Source: an uncultured Pelagibacteraceae bacterium
GTDB taxonomy: Bacteria > Pseudomonadota > Alphaproteobacteria > Pelagibacterales > Pelagibacteraceae
Direction: 5' to 3'
DNA: 64,000 nt
NCBI GenBank assembly: GCA_902604695.1
Contig: CACKZT010000001.1
Coordinates: 124,001 to 188,000, forward strand
Part shown: piece after piece, positions 51,766 to 63,505 of the stretch
How the letters are laid out: every line of letters starts with the position of its first letter
Numbering within the stretch: the first letter of the stretch is position 1
Notes under the pieces: generated by a model
What the model was told of the DNA's origin: nothing
Database searches by the model: none
The model's input: only the letters and a program-made list of their open reading frames with translations
Made by a program: the position numbers and the translations under genes

Positions 51766-52320
51766 TTATTTTTGTTTGATGCTGATAATTTTGTCAGGTT
51801 CATCGACAGATCCAGATTGTGGATCTCCTTTTTTTATCATATCAACAAATTCCATTCCTTTGATAACCTTGCCAAAAGCGGTGTATTGCCTATCAAGATG
51901 TGGAGCTGAGTCAAAACATATAAAAAATTGACTATTTGCACTATTAGGATCTGCTGATCTAGCTGCTGAGATTATACCCCTAGTATGCGCTACATCAGAA
52001 AATTCAGCTTTAAGATTTGGCAGTTCAGATCCGCCAGTTCCCGCCAACCTTTGGTCAAAACTTGGGGAGTCTAATTTCCCATGTTTAACATCTCCTGTTT
52101 GGGCCATAAATCCATCTATAACTCTATGAAAAATAACATTATCGTATTTACCCTCTTTTGATAAAGTTAAAAATCTTTCAACATGTTTAGGCGCAACATC
52201 TTTATATAATTCAATTTCGACTTCTCCATACTTAAGTTTTAATATCATATTTTTCTCCTTTGCATTTATATTGTTAGTTTGTAGTAATAATATAATTAGA
52301 ATTAAACAAATTTTTTTCAT
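51766..52320 (-). CDS. Peptidylprolyl isomerase (cyclophilin), exported
   Basis: VIFHRVIDGFMAQTGD, SANSQFFICFDSAPHLDRQYTAFGKVIKGM. Confidence 0.95.
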   Translation of the reverse strand: MKKICLILIILLLQTNNINAKEKNMILKLKYGEVEIELYKDVAPKHVERFLTLSKEGKYDNVIFHRVIDGFMAQTGDVKHGKLDSPSFDQRLAGTGGSELPNLKAEFSDVAHTRGIISAARSADPNSANSQFFICFDSAPHLDRQYTAFGKVIKGMEFVDMIKKGDPQSGSVDEPDKIISIKQK

Positions 52321-52808
52321 TTTAATTTTTCTTTTAAAGCTTTAATTGCCGAGGAAGTTAAAAATTTATTTATATTTCCCTTAAGTTTTGCTATTTCTTT
52401 AACAAATTTAGAAGAAATAATTTGATTTTCAACATCAGACATTAAAAAAATTGTTTCAATTTCCTTATTAAGTTTCTTATTCATTCCTGCTAATTGAAAT
52501 TCATACTCAAAATCGGAAACAGCACGTAAACCTCTGATTATTAAAGAAGCTTTATATTTTTTACATAAATTAATAGTTAAAGTATCGAAGGAGATAACTA
52601 TAATTTTTTTTTTATTCAATTTTAGATCTTTAAATAAGGATTTATTTATTATAGAGATTCTCTCTTCAATAGAAAAAAAATAGTCTTTATTAATATTATC
52701 TGTAGTTGCGACTATCACTCTATCCGCAATTTTGAGTGATTTTCTTATAACATCAATGTGGCCGTAAGTTATTGGATCAAAAGTTCCTGGATAAATTGCA
52801 GTTCTCAT
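52317..52808 (-). CDS. coaD: Phosphopantetheine adenylyltransferase
   Basis: AIYPGTFDPITYGHIDVIRKS, RGLRAVSDFEYEFQLAGMNKKL. Confidence 0.96.
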   Translation of the reverse strand: MRTAIYPGTFDPITYGHIDVIRKSLKIADRVIVATTDNINKDYFFSIEERISIINKSLFKDLKLNKKKIIVISFDTLTINLCKKYKASLIIRGLRAVSDFEYEFQLAGMNKKLNKEIETIFLMSDVENQIISSKFVKEIAKLKGNINKFLTSSAIKALKEKLK

Positions 52809-52809
52809 A

Positions 52810-55365
52810 CTATTCGATATTATCCTCTATTTTTATAACTGATACAACTTTTTCATCTCCAGTTAGTTTTTTTATTCTTACACCTTGAGTATTTCTGCCA
52901 GCAACTCTTATTTCTTTTACCGCGCATCTCATTACACTTCCTTTATCAGTGGATAAAATAATCTCATCTTCATCTTGAACCATTAATGTTGCAGCAACAC
53001 TACCATTTCTTGGAGAATTTATAATTCCAATAATCCCTTTTCCACCTCTATTTGTCACTCTATAATCTAAAAAAGATGTTCTCTTGCCATAACCATTTTC
53101 AGTAACTGATAAAATATATTTATCAATATTTTTTTTATTGGATTTGGAATCACTTTTTAACGCATCTAAAATTGAAATAGAAATGACTTTATCATTATCT
53201 CTCAAAAGTATGCCTCTAATACCTTTGGAAGATCTTCCTTTAAAAAGTCTAAGTTTTTTTGACATAAACCTAATACATTTACCTTCTTTTGTACTAAGCA
53301 TAATATCTTGATCATCTCTGCAAATTTTTACTCCAACTATCTTATCATTTTCTTCAAGTTTCATTGCAATTTTTCCGCTTGCATTAATATTTATAAAATC
53401 TTCAAGAGTGTTTTTTCTAATGTTTCCATTCGATGTTACGAAAACAACTAACAAATTTTTCCATTCGTTTTCATCTTCAGGTAATGGCATTATAGAACTA
53501 ATTGAATGATGGCTTTTTAAAGGTAAGAGGTTGAATATAGATTTGCCTTTTGAAGAAGATGTGCCCTCTGGAATTTTATAAGCTTTAATTTTATATACCA
53601 ATCCTTGTGTTGAAAAAAAGAGAACAGGAGTATGTGTGTTGGCTGTAAATATTTGAACAACAAAGTCCTCATCACGAGTAACAATACCAGATTTGCCTTT
53701 ACCTCCTCGCTTTTGAGTTTTTAGAGAAATAAGTGGACTCCTTTTAATATAGCCTTGTTTTGTTATATTTATAACTACCGATTCTTTTTGAATTGTTTCT
53801 TCAATGTTATAATTAAGAACTGCATCAATAATTTTTGTTCTTCTTGGCACTGCATATTTTGACTTAATGTTTTCTAATTCAGATTTAATAAGCTTATAAA
53901 GTTCCTTTTTTGAATTTAAAATTTTGTTATATATAATTATTTGTTCAGATAATTTATTAATCTCACTTTCAATTTCACCTATTCCAAATGCAGTTAATTT
54001 TTGAAGCTTTAAATCTAAAATAGAATTTACTTGTGTATCAGTAAGTTGGTAATTTGTGTTTGATTTCTTTTTTTCAATAAGAGAAATAAGTTTAATACTT
54101 TTTTTAACTTTCCATTTTTTTGATAATAAATTTTTTTTAGCAACATCAGTATTTTTAGAATTTTTAATTATTTTTATTACTTCATCAATGTTTTCAACTG
54201 CAGTGGCAATACCTATCAAAACATGCGCTCTATCTTCTGCTTTTTTTAAATCAAATTTAATTCTTTTTGTTAAAGTAATTTCTCTAAATTTAATAAACTC
54301 TGATAGAAATTCTTTTAAATTTAATATTCTTGGTTTGTTTTCTACTATTGCTAAAGTATTAAATCCAAAAGAACTTTCAATATTTGTTAATTTATATAAT
54401 TGTCTTTTGACTGTTTCTGGTTCCACTCCCCTTCTTAGTTCAATAACAACTCTTATACCCTCTCTATTTGACTCATCTCTAATATCTCTTATGCCTTCTA
54501 TTTTCTTGTCTCTAGCAAGCTGAGCAATCCTTTCATTTAGAATTGATTTATTTACTTGGTAGGGAATTGATTTGATAACAAGTAAATCTCTACCATTTTT
54601 TTTTTGTTCAACATCAATTTCTCCTCTAATTTTGAAAGAACCACGACCTTTATTGTAGCCTTGTTTAATTATTGATTTTCCAATTATTATTCCCCCAGTT
54701 GGAAAATCTGGTCCTGGAACATGTTTCATTAATTGACTTATAGTTGCATCTTTATTTTCAATTAGAGCAGATGTTGCATCAATTATTTCACCTAGGTTAT
54801 GAGGGGGAATGCTAGTAGCCATTCCTACTGCAATACCGCCAGCCCCGTTAACTAATAAATTTGGATATTGAGAGGGTAATACAGTTGGTTCTTTTTCAGT
54901 TTCATCATAATTATTTCTATAACTTACAGTATTTTTTTCTAAATCTTCTGTTAAGTGCTGAGCAATTTTACCTAACTTAGTTTCTGTGTAACGCATAGCG
55001 GCAGGTGGATCTCCATCAATCGACCCAAAGTTTCCTTGACCAGTGATAAGTGGTAAGCTCATTGAAAAATCCTGAACTAATCTTACCAATGCATCGTATA
55101 CAGATTGATCTCCATGAGGATGGTATTTACCAATTACATCTCCGACTATTCTTGCAGATTTACGAAAAGGTTTAGACCAGTCATATCCACCTTTATACAT
55201 TGCATAAATAATTCTCCTATGAACTGGTTTAAGTCCATCTCTTACATCTGGAAGAGCTCTACTTACTATTACGCTCATGGCATAAGATAAGTAAGATGAG
55301 CTCATTTCATCTTGAACATAAATAGGTTTAAAAGAATTGTTGTTTTTAATGGCTGTTTTTTCCAT
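52810..55365 (-). CDS. gyrA: DNA gyrase subunit A
   Basis: YAMSVIVSRALPDVRDGLKPVHRRIIYAM, KSARIVGDVIGKYHPHGD, AAMRYTE; C-terminal beta-propeller repeats. Confidence 0.97.
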   Translation of the reverse strand: MEKTAIKNNNSFKPIYVQDEMSSSYLSYAMSVIVSRALPDVRDGLKPVHRRIIYAMYKGGYDWSKPFRKSARIVGDVIGKYHPHGDQSVYDALVRLVQDFSMSLPLITGQGNFGSIDGDPPAAMRYTETKLGKIAQHLTEDLEKNTVSYRNNYDETEKEPTVLPSQYPNLLVNGAGGIAVGMATSIPPHNLGEIIDATSALIENKDATISQLMKHVPGPDFPTGGIIIGKSIIKQGYNKGRGSFKIRGEIDVEQKKNGRDLLVIKSIPYQVNKSILNERIAQLARDKKIEGIRDIRDESNREGIRVVIELRRGVEPETVKRQLYKLTNIESSFGFNTLAIVENKPRILNLKEFLSEFIKFREITLTKRIKFDLKKAEDRAHVLIGIATAVENIDEVIKIIKNSKNTDVAKKNLLSKKWKVKKSIKLISLIEKKKSNTNYQLTDTQVNSILDLKLQKLTAFGIGEIESEINKLSEQIIIYNKILNSKKELYKLIKSELENIKSKYAVPRRTKIIDAVLNYNIEETIQKESVVINITKQGYIKRSPLISLKTQKRGGKGKSGIVTRDEDFVVQIFTANTHTPVLFFSTQGLVYKIKAYKIPEGTSSSKGKSIFNLLPLKSHHSISSIMPLPEDENEWKNLLVVFVTSNGNIRKNTLEDFININASGKIAMKLEENDKIVGVKICRDDQDIMLSTKEGKCIRFMSKKLRLFKGRSSKGIRGILLRDNDKVISISILDALKSDSKSNKKNIDKYILSVTENGYGKRTSFLDYRVTNRGGKGIIGIINSPRNGSVAATLMVQDEDEIILSTDKGSVMRCAVKEIRVAGRNTQGVRIKKLTGDEKVVSVIKIEDNIE

Positions 55366-55370
55366 AAATT

Positions 55371-55829
55371 TTAAAATGGAATTTCATCATCAAGATCAGA
55401 ACTTGCATTATCAACATTTTCATTTGGTAAAGAACTTTTATTTTCTTTAACTAAATTAGAATTTTCATTTTTGCTTCTACCGTCAAGCATTGTTAAACTT
55501 GAATTATAACCTTGGAGAACTATTTCTGTAGAATATTTATCTTGACCGGATGATTCATCTTTCCATTTTCTTGTTGACAACTGTCCCTCAACATAAACAT
55601 TGGCACCTTTTTTTAAATATTGTTGAACAACATTAACAAGGCCCTCATTAAAAATCACAACTCTATGCCATTCAGTTTTTTCTTTTCTTTCCCCGCTTGT
55701 TTTATCTTTCCACGACTGGCTGGTAGCTATGCTTAACCTTGCGACGTTTTTTCCGTTAACCATTTGCTTGATTTCTGGATCTGCTCCCAATCTCCCTATT
55801 AAAAGTACTTTATTTAAACTTCCTGCCAT
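55371..55829 (-). CDS. ssb: Single-stranded DNA-binding protein
   Basis: LNKVLLIGRLGADPEIK, EWHRVVIFNEGL, C-terminal acidic DDEIPF. Confidence 0.97.
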   Translation of the reverse strand: MAGSLNKVLLIGRLGADPEIKQMVNGKNVARLSIATSQSWKDKTSGERKEKTEWHRVVIFNEGLVNVVQQYLKKGANVYVEGQLSTRKWKDESSGQDKYSTEIVLQGYNSSLTMLDGRSKNENSNLVKENKSSLPNENVDNASSDLDDEIPF

Positions 55830-55931
55830 AATATTTAAGAGTTAAAATGTGATTTATAGTTTTATTGTTTAATTAATTGTATCATAATTGGATAATAATT
55901 ATAAGCTCATTATTGTTTGAGTATAAAAAAT

Positions 55932-58811
55932 ATGTTGAAAAAAATCGTTATAAAAGGCGCTAAAGAACACAACTTAAAAAATATTTCTCTCGAAATACCT
56001 AAAGAGAAATTAGTCGTAATAACAGGCCTATCTGGTTCTGGAAAATCGTCTTTAGCCTTCGACACTATATATGCTGAAGGTCAGAGAAGATACGTTGAAA
56101 GCTTATCAGCGTACGCACGTCAATTTCTAGATAAGATGAAAAAACCGAAAGTTGATTTAATTGAGGGTTTAAGTCCTGCGATTTCAATTGAACAAAAAAA
56201 TACGTCTAAAAATCCGAGATCCACAGTTGCCACAGTGACTGAAATCTATGATTATATGAGAGTTCTTTTTGCAAGAGTAGGAATTCCTTATTCTCCTTTT
56301 ACAGGTAAACCAATAGTTTCTCAATCTGTCAGTGAAATAGTCGACAAAATTAAAAAATTGCCAATGAGTAGTACCATTTATTTATTATCACCGATAGTTA
56401 GGGGTAGAAAAGGTGAATATAAAAAAGAAATATTAAACTTTAAAAAAAGAGGATTTTCCAAAGTAAAAGTTGATGGCAAGTATATAAATATAGAAGATTT
56501 TCCAAATTTAAACAAAAAAGTTAAGCACGATATCTCAATAATAGTTGATAGAATTGTTTTGAATTCTAAAATTGGTAATAGATTGGCTGATAGTGTCGAG
56601 ACAGGATTAAATTTATCTGGAGGACTTTTAATTGTTGAATATGAAAATGAAACAGTTCCTAAAAAATTTAGAAAACTTGAAAGTATCACTTTTTCTTCAA
56701 AGTTCTCTTGTCCTGAAAGTGGATTTACTATTGAAGAAATTGAACCTAGACTTTTTTCTTTTAACTCACCTTATGGAGCATGTGAAGAATGTGAAGGGAT
56801 TGGTCACAATCTAAACGTTAGTCCTGATTTAGTAGTCCCTGATCCAAAAAAAAGTTTACAAGATGGTGCGATTACTCCTTGGGCTAAATCTTCATCATTA
56901 TATTATGCCCAAACCTTATCTTCATTAGCAAAGCATTATAAGTTTTCTTTGACTGATCCTTGGAAAAAATTATCAAAAAAAATTCAGGATATAATTTTAT
57001 TTGGTTCCGATCTAGATGAAATAAAGTTTTTTTATGACGATGGGTATGAGAAGTATTCAACAAAAAAAACATTTGAAGGTGTTGTAAATAATTTAGAAAG
57101 AAGGTTTTTAGAAACAGATAGCGAATGGAAAAGAGAAGAAATTGCCCAATACCAAAGTGAATCTAATTGTGAAAAATGTAAGGGCTTAAGACTTAAAGAG
57201 GAAGCTCTATGTGTTAAAATAAACTCTCTAAACATTAGTGAGATAACTGCACTTTCTATAGATGAAGCAAGAACATGGTTTAATGATTTGAGAAATATTT
57301 TTACTGAGAGAGAAAATAAGATCGCTCAACATATTTTAAAAGAAATTAATGAAAGGTTAAATTTTTTATTAAATGTTGGATTAAACTATTTAACATTATC
57401 AAGAGAGTCAGGAACTCTTTCTGGAGGAGAGGCTCAAAGAATACGACTAGCGTCTCAAATAGGTTCTGGTTTGACTGGAGTATTATATGTATTAGACGAA
57501 CCTTCTATTGGCTTACATCAAAGAGATAATAAAAAACTTATTGCTGCTTTGAAAAAATTAAGAGACTTAGGAAATACTGTAATTGTAGTAGAGCACGATA
57601 TTGAAACTATGGAAAATGCTGATCATATAATTGATATTGGTCCTGATGCTGGATTGTATGGTGGAAAGATAGTAGCTGAAGGTGATGTAAAAGAAATTAT
57701 TAAAAATGACAATAGTATTACTGGAAATTATTTGTCTGGAAAAAAATTTATACCTATTCCCAGAAAAAGAAGAACGGCTAAGAATGGAAGATTTATAGAA
57801 ATTAGTGGTGCTACAGGTAACAATCTAAAAAATGTAAATTTAAAAATTCCTGTAGGAACATTTACGTGTGTAACGGGTGTTTCTGGTAGTGGTAAATCTA
57901 CTCTTATATTACATACTCTCTACAATGCTTTTAATTTAATGTTAAATAAAAATAAATCTAGAAAAATTCCAAAATCATTTAAAGGATTTAAAGGTAATGA
58001 GCAAATTGATAAGATTATAAATATAGATCAATCCCCGATAGGTAGAACACCAAGATCAAATCCAGCTACTTATACAGGAGCGTTTGGTCCGATAAGAGAA
58101 TGGTTTGCAGCTTTACCTGAATCAAAAGCGAGAGGCTATAAGGTAGGGAGATATTCTTTTAACGTAAAAGGTGGGAGATGTGAAACTTGTGAAGGTGATG
58201 GTGTAATAACTTACGAAATGCATTTTTTACCAGATGTTTTTATACCATGTGATACGTGTAAAGGAGCAAGGTACAATAGAGAAACACTAGAGATACGATT
58301 TAAAGATAAAAATATCGCTGATGTACTAGATATGACTGTTGATGAAGGTTGCGATTTTTTTGAAAATATTCAAACAATTAGGTCAAAATTAATTACATTA
58401 AAACATGTTGGATTAGGATATATGAAAATTGGACAGCAGGCTACCACACTTTCAGGTGGGGAAGCTCAAAGAATAAAACTTGCAAAAGAGTTGTCTAAAA
58501 GGCCAACAGGAAGAACTTTGTATATATTGGACGAACCAACTACTGGACTTCATTCACATGATATCAAGAAATTATTAGAAATTCTTCAAGCCTTTGCTAA
58601 TACCGGTAATACCGTTGTTGTTATTGAGCATAATTTAGATGTGATTAAGACTGCCGATCATATAATTGATATGGGGCCTGAAGGCGGTGTTAATGGTGGA
58701 AAAATTATAGCGGAAGGATCGCCTGAAAAAGTCGCTGAAATCAAAGAAAGTTATACTGGAAAATTTATAAAGGAACTGCTAGGAAGCTCAAGTATTAAAA
58801 AAATAGCGTAA
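55932..58811 (+). CDS. uvrA: Excinuclease ABC subunit A
   Basis: [51 protein letters not shown]; start at ATG 55932 or TTG 55917. Confidence 0.97.
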   Translation: MLKKIVIKGAKEHNLKNISLEIPKEKLVVITGLSGSGKSSLAFDTIYAEGQRRYVESLSAYARQFLDKMKKPKVDLIEGLSPAISIEQKNTSKNPRSTVATVTEIYDYMRVLFARVGIPYSPFTGKPIVSQSVSEIVDKIKKLPMSSTIYLLSPIVRGRKGEYKKEILNFKKRGFSKVKVDGKYINIEDFPNLNKKVKHDISIIVDRIVLNSKIGNRLADSVETGLNLSGGLLIVEYENETVPKKFRKLESITFSSKFSCPESGFTIEEIEPRLFSFNSPYGACEECEGIGHNLNVSPDLVVPDPKKSLQDGAITPWAKSSSLYYAQTLSSLAKHYKFSLTDPWKKLSKKIQDIILFGSDLDEIKFFYDDGYEKYSTKKTFEGVVNNLERRFLETDSEWKREEIAQYQSESNCEKCKGLRLKEEALCVKINSLNISEITALSIDEARTWFNDLRNIFTERENKIAQHILKEINERLNFLLNVGLNYLTLSRESGTLSGGEAQRIRLASQIGSGLTGVLYVLDEPSIGLHQRDNKKLIAALKKLRDLGNTVIVVEHDIETMENADHIIDIGPDAGLYGGKIVAEGDVKEIIKNDNSITGNYLSGKKFIPIPRKRRTAKNGRFIEISGATGNNLKNVNLKIPVGTFTCVTGVSGSGKSTLILHTLYNAFNLMLNKNKSRKIPKSFKGFKGNEQIDKIINIDQSPIGRTPRSNPATYTGAFGPIREWFAALPESKARGYKVGRYSFNVKGGRCETCEGDGVITYEMHFLPDVFIPCDTCKGARYNRETLEIRFKDKNIADVLDMTVDEGCDFFENIQTIRSKLITLKHVGLGYMKIGQQATTLSGGEAQRIKLAKELSKRPTGRTLYILDEPTTGLHSHDIKKLLEILQAFANTGNTVVVIEHNLDVIKTADHIIDMGPEGGVNGGKIIAEGSPEKVAEIKESYTGKFIKELLGSSSIKKIA

Positions 58812-58852
58812 TTTTTCGTTCAATTAATTTTAGATTATGATAGAATAATAAC

Positions 58853-59455
58853 ATGACAAATCTGCTACAATCTCTATCAAAAACAATTCACATTTCACTT
58901 CTTTTAGCTATAGCATTATTCCTTGGCTTACACTTTGGTGGCGATGGATTCGCTTTTGATAGATATTTTTTTAGTTGGTTATTTAGATACTTACATGTTT
59001 TAGCAGGAATTATGTGGATTGGTTTACTTTGGTATTTTAATTTTGTTCAAATACCGTCAATGCCAAATATTCCAGATGAACAAAAACCAGCTATTGGAAA
59101 AGTTATTGCTCCTAAAGCTTTATTTTATTTTAGATGGGCAGCACTTTTTACAATCATAACAGGGTTTATAGTTTCTTATCTTAATGGTTATTTACATCAA
59201 GCAATGACTCTTGGCATAGGAAGCGGCTATGGTAAAAGTACTGCTATAGGTATTGGAATGTGGCTTGGAGTTATAATGGCTTACAATGTTTGGTTTGTTA
59301 TTTGGCCAAATCAGAAAAAAGCCTTAGGTATGGTTGAATGTGACCCTGAGGAAAAAGCTAAGTCTGCAAAGACAGCTATGCTTTTTTCAAGAGCAAATAC
59401 TTTGCTGTCAATGCCGATGTTATTATCGATGGTAGCTGCTCAAAATTTGTATTAA
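58853..59455 (+). CDS. Urate hydroxylase PuuD N-domain-like membrane protein
   Basis: WLFRYLHVLAGIMWIGLLWYFNFVQIPSMP; 200 aa, no C-terminal cytochrome c domain. Confidence 0.7.
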   Translation: MTNLLQSLSKTIHISLLLAIALFLGLHFGGDGFAFDRYFFSWLFRYLHVLAGIMWIGLLWYFNFVQIPSMPNIPDEQKPAIGKVIAPKALFYFRWAALFTIITGFIVSYLNGYLHQAMTLGIGSGYGKSTAIGIGMWLGVIMAYNVWFVIWPNQKKALGMVECDPEEKAKSAKTAMLFSRANTLLSMPMLLSMVAAQNLY

Positions 59456-59456
59456 T

Positions 59457-60362
59457 TTAAGGTACTATTTTTTCTTCTTCTTTTTGCATTGTTTTATAGC
59501 TCACCTTAAAATATTTTAATATAGGTGAAGCAACAAAAATAGAAGAATATGTTCCAATAATTACTCCTAAAATCATCGCAAATGAAAATCCTTTAAGTAT
59601 TTCACCACCCAATATAAAAATTGAAAAAAGTGCTAGAAGAGTTGTAACAGAAGTAATAATTGTTCTTGATAAGGTCTCATTAATAGACAAATCTGCTATT
59701 TCATTAATATTTAGTTTACTAAATTTAGAGAGATTTTCTCTAATACGATCATAAATCACTACCGTATCGTTCATTGAATAACCAACAATAGTTAAAACTG
59801 CAGCTATTATCGAAAGATTGATTTCAAAAGATAGAATTGAAAAAATACCAACTGTGATTATTACATCATGAAATAAAGCAATAATAGAACCGACACTAAA
59901 TTGCCATTCAAATCTTATCCAAATATAAAAAAGCATAGCTGCTAAAGATAACATAATAGCTATTAATCCAGATTGTAAAAGTTCCCCACTTACTTTAGGA
60001 CCAACTTTCTCAACTCTCCTAAAACTCACTTCTTCACCAATACCTTTTTTTATATTTGACTTTAAATCACTAATAAAATTTTGATTATTTTCATTCGATT
60101 TTTCTATTTTAATTAAATAATCACCTCTTTTACCAAATTCTTTTACATTTACATCACCAAGATTCATTTTCATTAATGAAGATCGTATATCTGAAATGTT
60201 GATATTATTTTCAGCTCTTAATTCTATTAATGTTCCACCTTTAAAGTCTATTCCATAATTAAGCCCTTTAAATATAATAAAAAAAACACTTATAGAAAAA
60301 ATAACTAATGAAAATATGTTAGCTTTTTTAAATAAAGATGAAAAATTTATACTCTTATCCAT
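59457..60362 (-). CDS. secF: Protein translocase subunit SecF
   Basis: GLNYGIDFKGGTLIEL, GYSMNDTVVIYDRIREN. Confidence 0.96.
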   Translation of the reverse strand: MDKSINFSSLFKKANIFSLVIFSISVFFIIFKGLNYGIDFKGGTLIELRAENNINISDIRSSLMKMNLGDVNVKEFGKRGDYLIKIEKSNENNQNFISDLKSNIKKGIGEEVSFRRVEKVGPKVSGELLQSGLIAIMLSLAAMLFYIWIRFEWQFSVGSIIALFHDVIITVGIFSILSFEINLSIIAAVLTIVGYSMNDTVVIYDRIRENLSKFSKLNINEIADLSINETLSRTIITSVTTLLALFSIFILGGEILKGFSFAMILGVIIGTYSSIFVASPILKYFKVSYKTMQKEEEKIVP

Positions 60363-61906
60363 TATATTTTTACCTCTTTATTTCTTAATACTATTATCGA
60401 TGTAATGTGCCTCGCAATAAAATAAGCAGAAAATAATGTAGTTAAAATTCCAATTCCTAGTGTCACAGCAAAGCCTTTAATTGGCCCAGAACCAAAAATA
60501 AAAAGAATTGCTGTAGCAATTAACGTAGTAATATTTGCGTCTAGGACGGTTATTTTTGCTTTATTGTAACCAATATCAAATGCATGGATAATACTTTTTT
60601 CTGTTTTTAACTCTTCTTTAATACGTTCAAAAATTAAAACATTTGCATCTACTGCCATACCAACTGTTAGAATAATACCAGCTATTCCAGGGAGTGTTAA
60701 TGTGGCCTCTAATAATGTAAGTACACCCATTAACATCAAGAGATTAGTTATAAGAGAAATATTGGCTACAAGACCAAAAAATCTATATTTAAAAATCATA
60801 AATATTATAACTAACAAAAAACCAACTATTAAAGAAATAGATCCTGATCTTATAGAATCTTCCCCCAGGTCTGGACCTACAGTCCGTTCTTCAACAATGT
60901 TTAAAGGCGTAGGCAGTGCCCCTGACCTTAGTAGCAATGCTAAATCAGTAGCTTCTTGAAAAGTAAAATTACCTGATATACTACCCTTTCCTCCGGGTAT
61001 TGGTTCTCTTACAGAAGGAGAACTTATTATTTTATTGTCCAAAACTATTGCAATTCTTTTACCAACATAATCAGTTGTTGCTTTTCCAAATTTTTGTGCA
61101 CCCAACCTATCCAAAGTAAATGATACAGAAGGTTCATTGGACTGATTATCAACCCTTGGTTGGGCATCAACAAGATTGTCTCCGCTAACAATTATTTTTT
61201 TACTTATAGTTAGACTTTCACCTGTCTCCGACTTAATTTCATCATACCCAAATTCATTTGACTCATTGGCTACTAATCTAAAATGTAACTGTGCTGTTTT
61301 ACCTATTAATTCTTTTATCCTTTCTGGATCTTTAACTCCAGGTAACTCCACTAATATACGTTTATCACCTCTCTGTAGAATTGTTGGTTCTTTAGTTCCG
61401 ACATCGTCTATCCTTCTTCTCACAATTTCAATAGATTGATTTAAAGCGGAATTGTTTATTGTTAATATTCCATATTTTGAAAAAGTAATCTTTATATTAT
61501 TGTTAGACTCAATTAATTTAAGTTCATAAGAATTATATTTAGATATATATGGATTTAAAATGTTGTCATTTTTAGATAAAAATAGATTTTCAAACTTCTT
61601 AAAATTATTATCTGAAATTTTAAATGTTATTTCTTTATTTGTTACACTAAAATTTTGATAATTAATTCCATTACTCTTAAGAAGTTTTTTAATTGGAAGT
61701 ACTTTATTTTGAATTTTTTCTTCAATTAATGGATCTGTATCAATTTCAAGTAATAAATATGATCCTCCCTGAAGATCTAAACCCAAATTAATATTCTTAT
61801 CTATTAATTTACTATCCCTGCTAACAAAATTTAATGAAGCGAAAAAAACTAGAACTATTAACAAAAAATATATAAATATTATTTTTGTTTTTGAGAAGTT
61901 TAACAC
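60362..61906 (-). CDS. secD: Protein translocase subunit SecD
   Basis: LGLDLQGGSYLLLEID, RRRIDDVGTKEPTI, GMAVDANVLIFERIKEEL. Confidence 0.97.
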   Translation of the reverse strand: MLNFSKTKIIFIYFLLIVLVFFASLNFVSRDSKLIDKNINLGLDLQGGSYLLLEIDTDPLIEEKIQNKVLPIKKLLKSNGINYQNFSVTNKEITFKISDNNFKKFENLFLSKNDNILNPYISKYNSYELKLIESNNNIKITFSKYGILTINNSALNQSIEIVRRRIDDVGTKEPTILQRGDKRILVELPGVKDPERIKELIGKTAQLHFRLVANESNEFGYDEIKSETGESLTISKKIIVSGDNLVDAQPRVDNQSNEPSVSFTLDRLGAQKFGKATTDYVGKRIAIVLDNKIISSPSVREPIPGGKGSISGNFTFQEATDLALLLRSGALPTPLNIVEERTVGPDLGEDSIRSGSISLIVGFLLVIIFMIFKYRFFGLVANISLITNLLMLMGVLTLLEATLTLPGIAGIILTVGMAVDANVLIFERIKEELKTEKSIIHAFDIGYNKAKITVLDANITTLIATAILFIFGSGPIKGFAVTLGIGILTTLFSAYFIARHITSIIVLRNKEVKI

Positions 61907-61916
61907 TTGGAAAAAA

Positions 61917-62198
61917 TTATTTTTTAATTTCTTTTGTAAGAAGACTTGTGACGGTTGATTTAATTATTTGAACTTTTACGTTATCTGTTAATATAACTTC
62001 AATTCTATCATCTTCCATTATTCTGTCTACTACACCTATTATTCCACCAGATGTAATAATTTCATCACCACGTTTTAGAGACTCAACCATTAATTTGTGA
62101 TCTTTAACTCTTTTTTGTTGCGGACGTATTAGGAAAAAGTAGAAAATAACAAATATAAGTATTAGAGGTATAAACTGTGCTATTCCTTGGCTATTCAT
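61917..62198 (-). CDS. yajC: Preprotein translocase subunit YajC
   Basis: FFLIRPQQKRVKDHKLMVESLKRGDEIITSGGIIG. Confidence 0.96.
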   Translation of the reverse strand: MNSQGIAQFIPLILIFVIFYFFLIRPQQKRVKDHKLMVESLKRGDEIITSGGIIGVVDRIMEDDRIEVILTDNVKVQIIKSTVTSLLTKEIKK

Positions 62199-62254
62199 AA
62201 TAAATGAATAAATATAATAAAAGTGTTATTTAAACAAGAAAATACTTAATTAAA

Positions 62255-63505
62255 TTAATTAATTTTATCTAAGTTATTCATGTATTTTTTAAGTGCATCT
62301 GGCACTGAAATTGAACCATCCTCATTCTGATAGTTTTCGATCAAAGAAATAAGTAATCGACCAACAGCAAGACCAGATCCATTTAATGTTCCAACAAAAT
62401 TAATTTCATTAGAAGATTTAAACTTTGCATTCATTCTTCTGGCTTGAAAAGTTCCGCAAGAAGAGCAACTTGAAATTTCACGATATTTTTTTTCATAAGG
62501 TATCCAGGCCTCAATATCAAAAGTTTTTTCTGCACTAAATCCCATATCTCCAGAGCATAAAAGTAAAACTCTATAAGGAATTTTAAGTTGTTTTAAAATT
62601 TCTTCAGCACATCCTAACATTCTATCAAGTTCTTTTTCACATAGAACAGGGTTTACGATACTTACTAATTCTACTTTGTAAAATTGATGTTGTCGCATCA
62701 TGCCTTTAGTGTCTTTTCCATAACTTCCAGCTTCTTTTCTAAAGCAAGGGGTTGACGATACAAAACGTAATGGTAAATCTTTTTCATTTAAAAGACTTTC
62801 TCTAACTAAATTAGTTAAAACTACCTCGGCTGTAGGTATTAAAAACTTTCTATTTTCATCCGCATTATTTTTTAATTCAAATTGATCCTCTTCAAATTTA
62901 GGTAATTGACCGGTGCCAAACATCACATCCTCATTTACAATTAATGGAGGAGAGATCTCTTTATAGTCAAATTTTTTAATATGGATATCCAACATAAAAT
63001 TTATTAAAGCTCTTTCAAGATATGCAAATTGGTTTTTTAGAACCACAAATCTCGATCCAGATAATTTTGATGAAGTTTTAAAATCAATTTGATCTTTTAA
63101 TTCACCTAATTCAGAATGTGATTTTATTTTAAATTTAAAATCCCTTGGCTTTCCTTCTAGTCTTATTATTTTATTTGAAGATTCATCTTTGCCTACAGGA
63201 ACTATATCAAGTGCTTGGTTTGGTAAATTAGAAATAATTTCAGTTAATTTAGTTTGAATAGGTTTTTGTTGTTCAGATAATTTATCTATATTTAGAGACA
63301 ATTCCTTTGATATTTTAAAATTAGATTGATTCTTTGATTTGGAAAGAGATTTTTTTTTTTGTTCTAATAATTCCTTTTCTTTGATTAAATCTCTATTTGT
63401 TTTATCTAATTTAATTAATTCATCAAAATTAATTTTGACGTTTCTATCTTCAATTTTTTTTTTAAAGGAATCTAAATTTTTTCTAATATCTTTAATATTA
63501 TGCAT
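62255..63505 (-). CDS. serS: Seryl-tRNA synthetase
   Basis: PTAEVVLTNLVRE, TPCFRKEAGSYGKDTKGMMRQHQF, GLAVGRLL; coiled-coil N-terminus. Confidence 0.97.
   Translation of the reverse strand: MHNIKDIRKNLDSFKKKIEDRNVKINFDELIKLDKTNRDLIKEKELLEQKKKSLSKSKNQSNFKISKELSLNIDKLSEQQKPIQTKLTEIISNLPNQALDIVPVGKDESSNKIIRLEGKPRDFKFKIKSHSELGELKDQIDFKTSSKLSGSRFVVLKNQFAYLERALINFMLDIHIKKFDYKEISPPLIVNEDVMFGTGQLPKFEEDQFELKNNADENRKFLIPTAEVVLTNLVRESLLNEKDLPLRFVSSTPCFRKEAGSYGKDTKGMMRQHQFYKVELVSIVNPVLCEKELDRMLGCAEEILKQLKIPYRVLLLCSGDMGFSAEKTFDIEAWIPYEKKYREISSCSSCGTFQARRMNAKFKSSNEINFVGTLNGSGLAVGRLLISLIENYQNEDGSISVPDALKKYMNNLDKIN

Noticed and set aside
54056-54523. 155-aa + strand ORF inside gyrA
   Set aside because: Antisense to well-conserved gyrA; Phe/Ser/Ile-rich composition is the mirror of Lys/Glu-rich coding sequence in an AT-rich genome.
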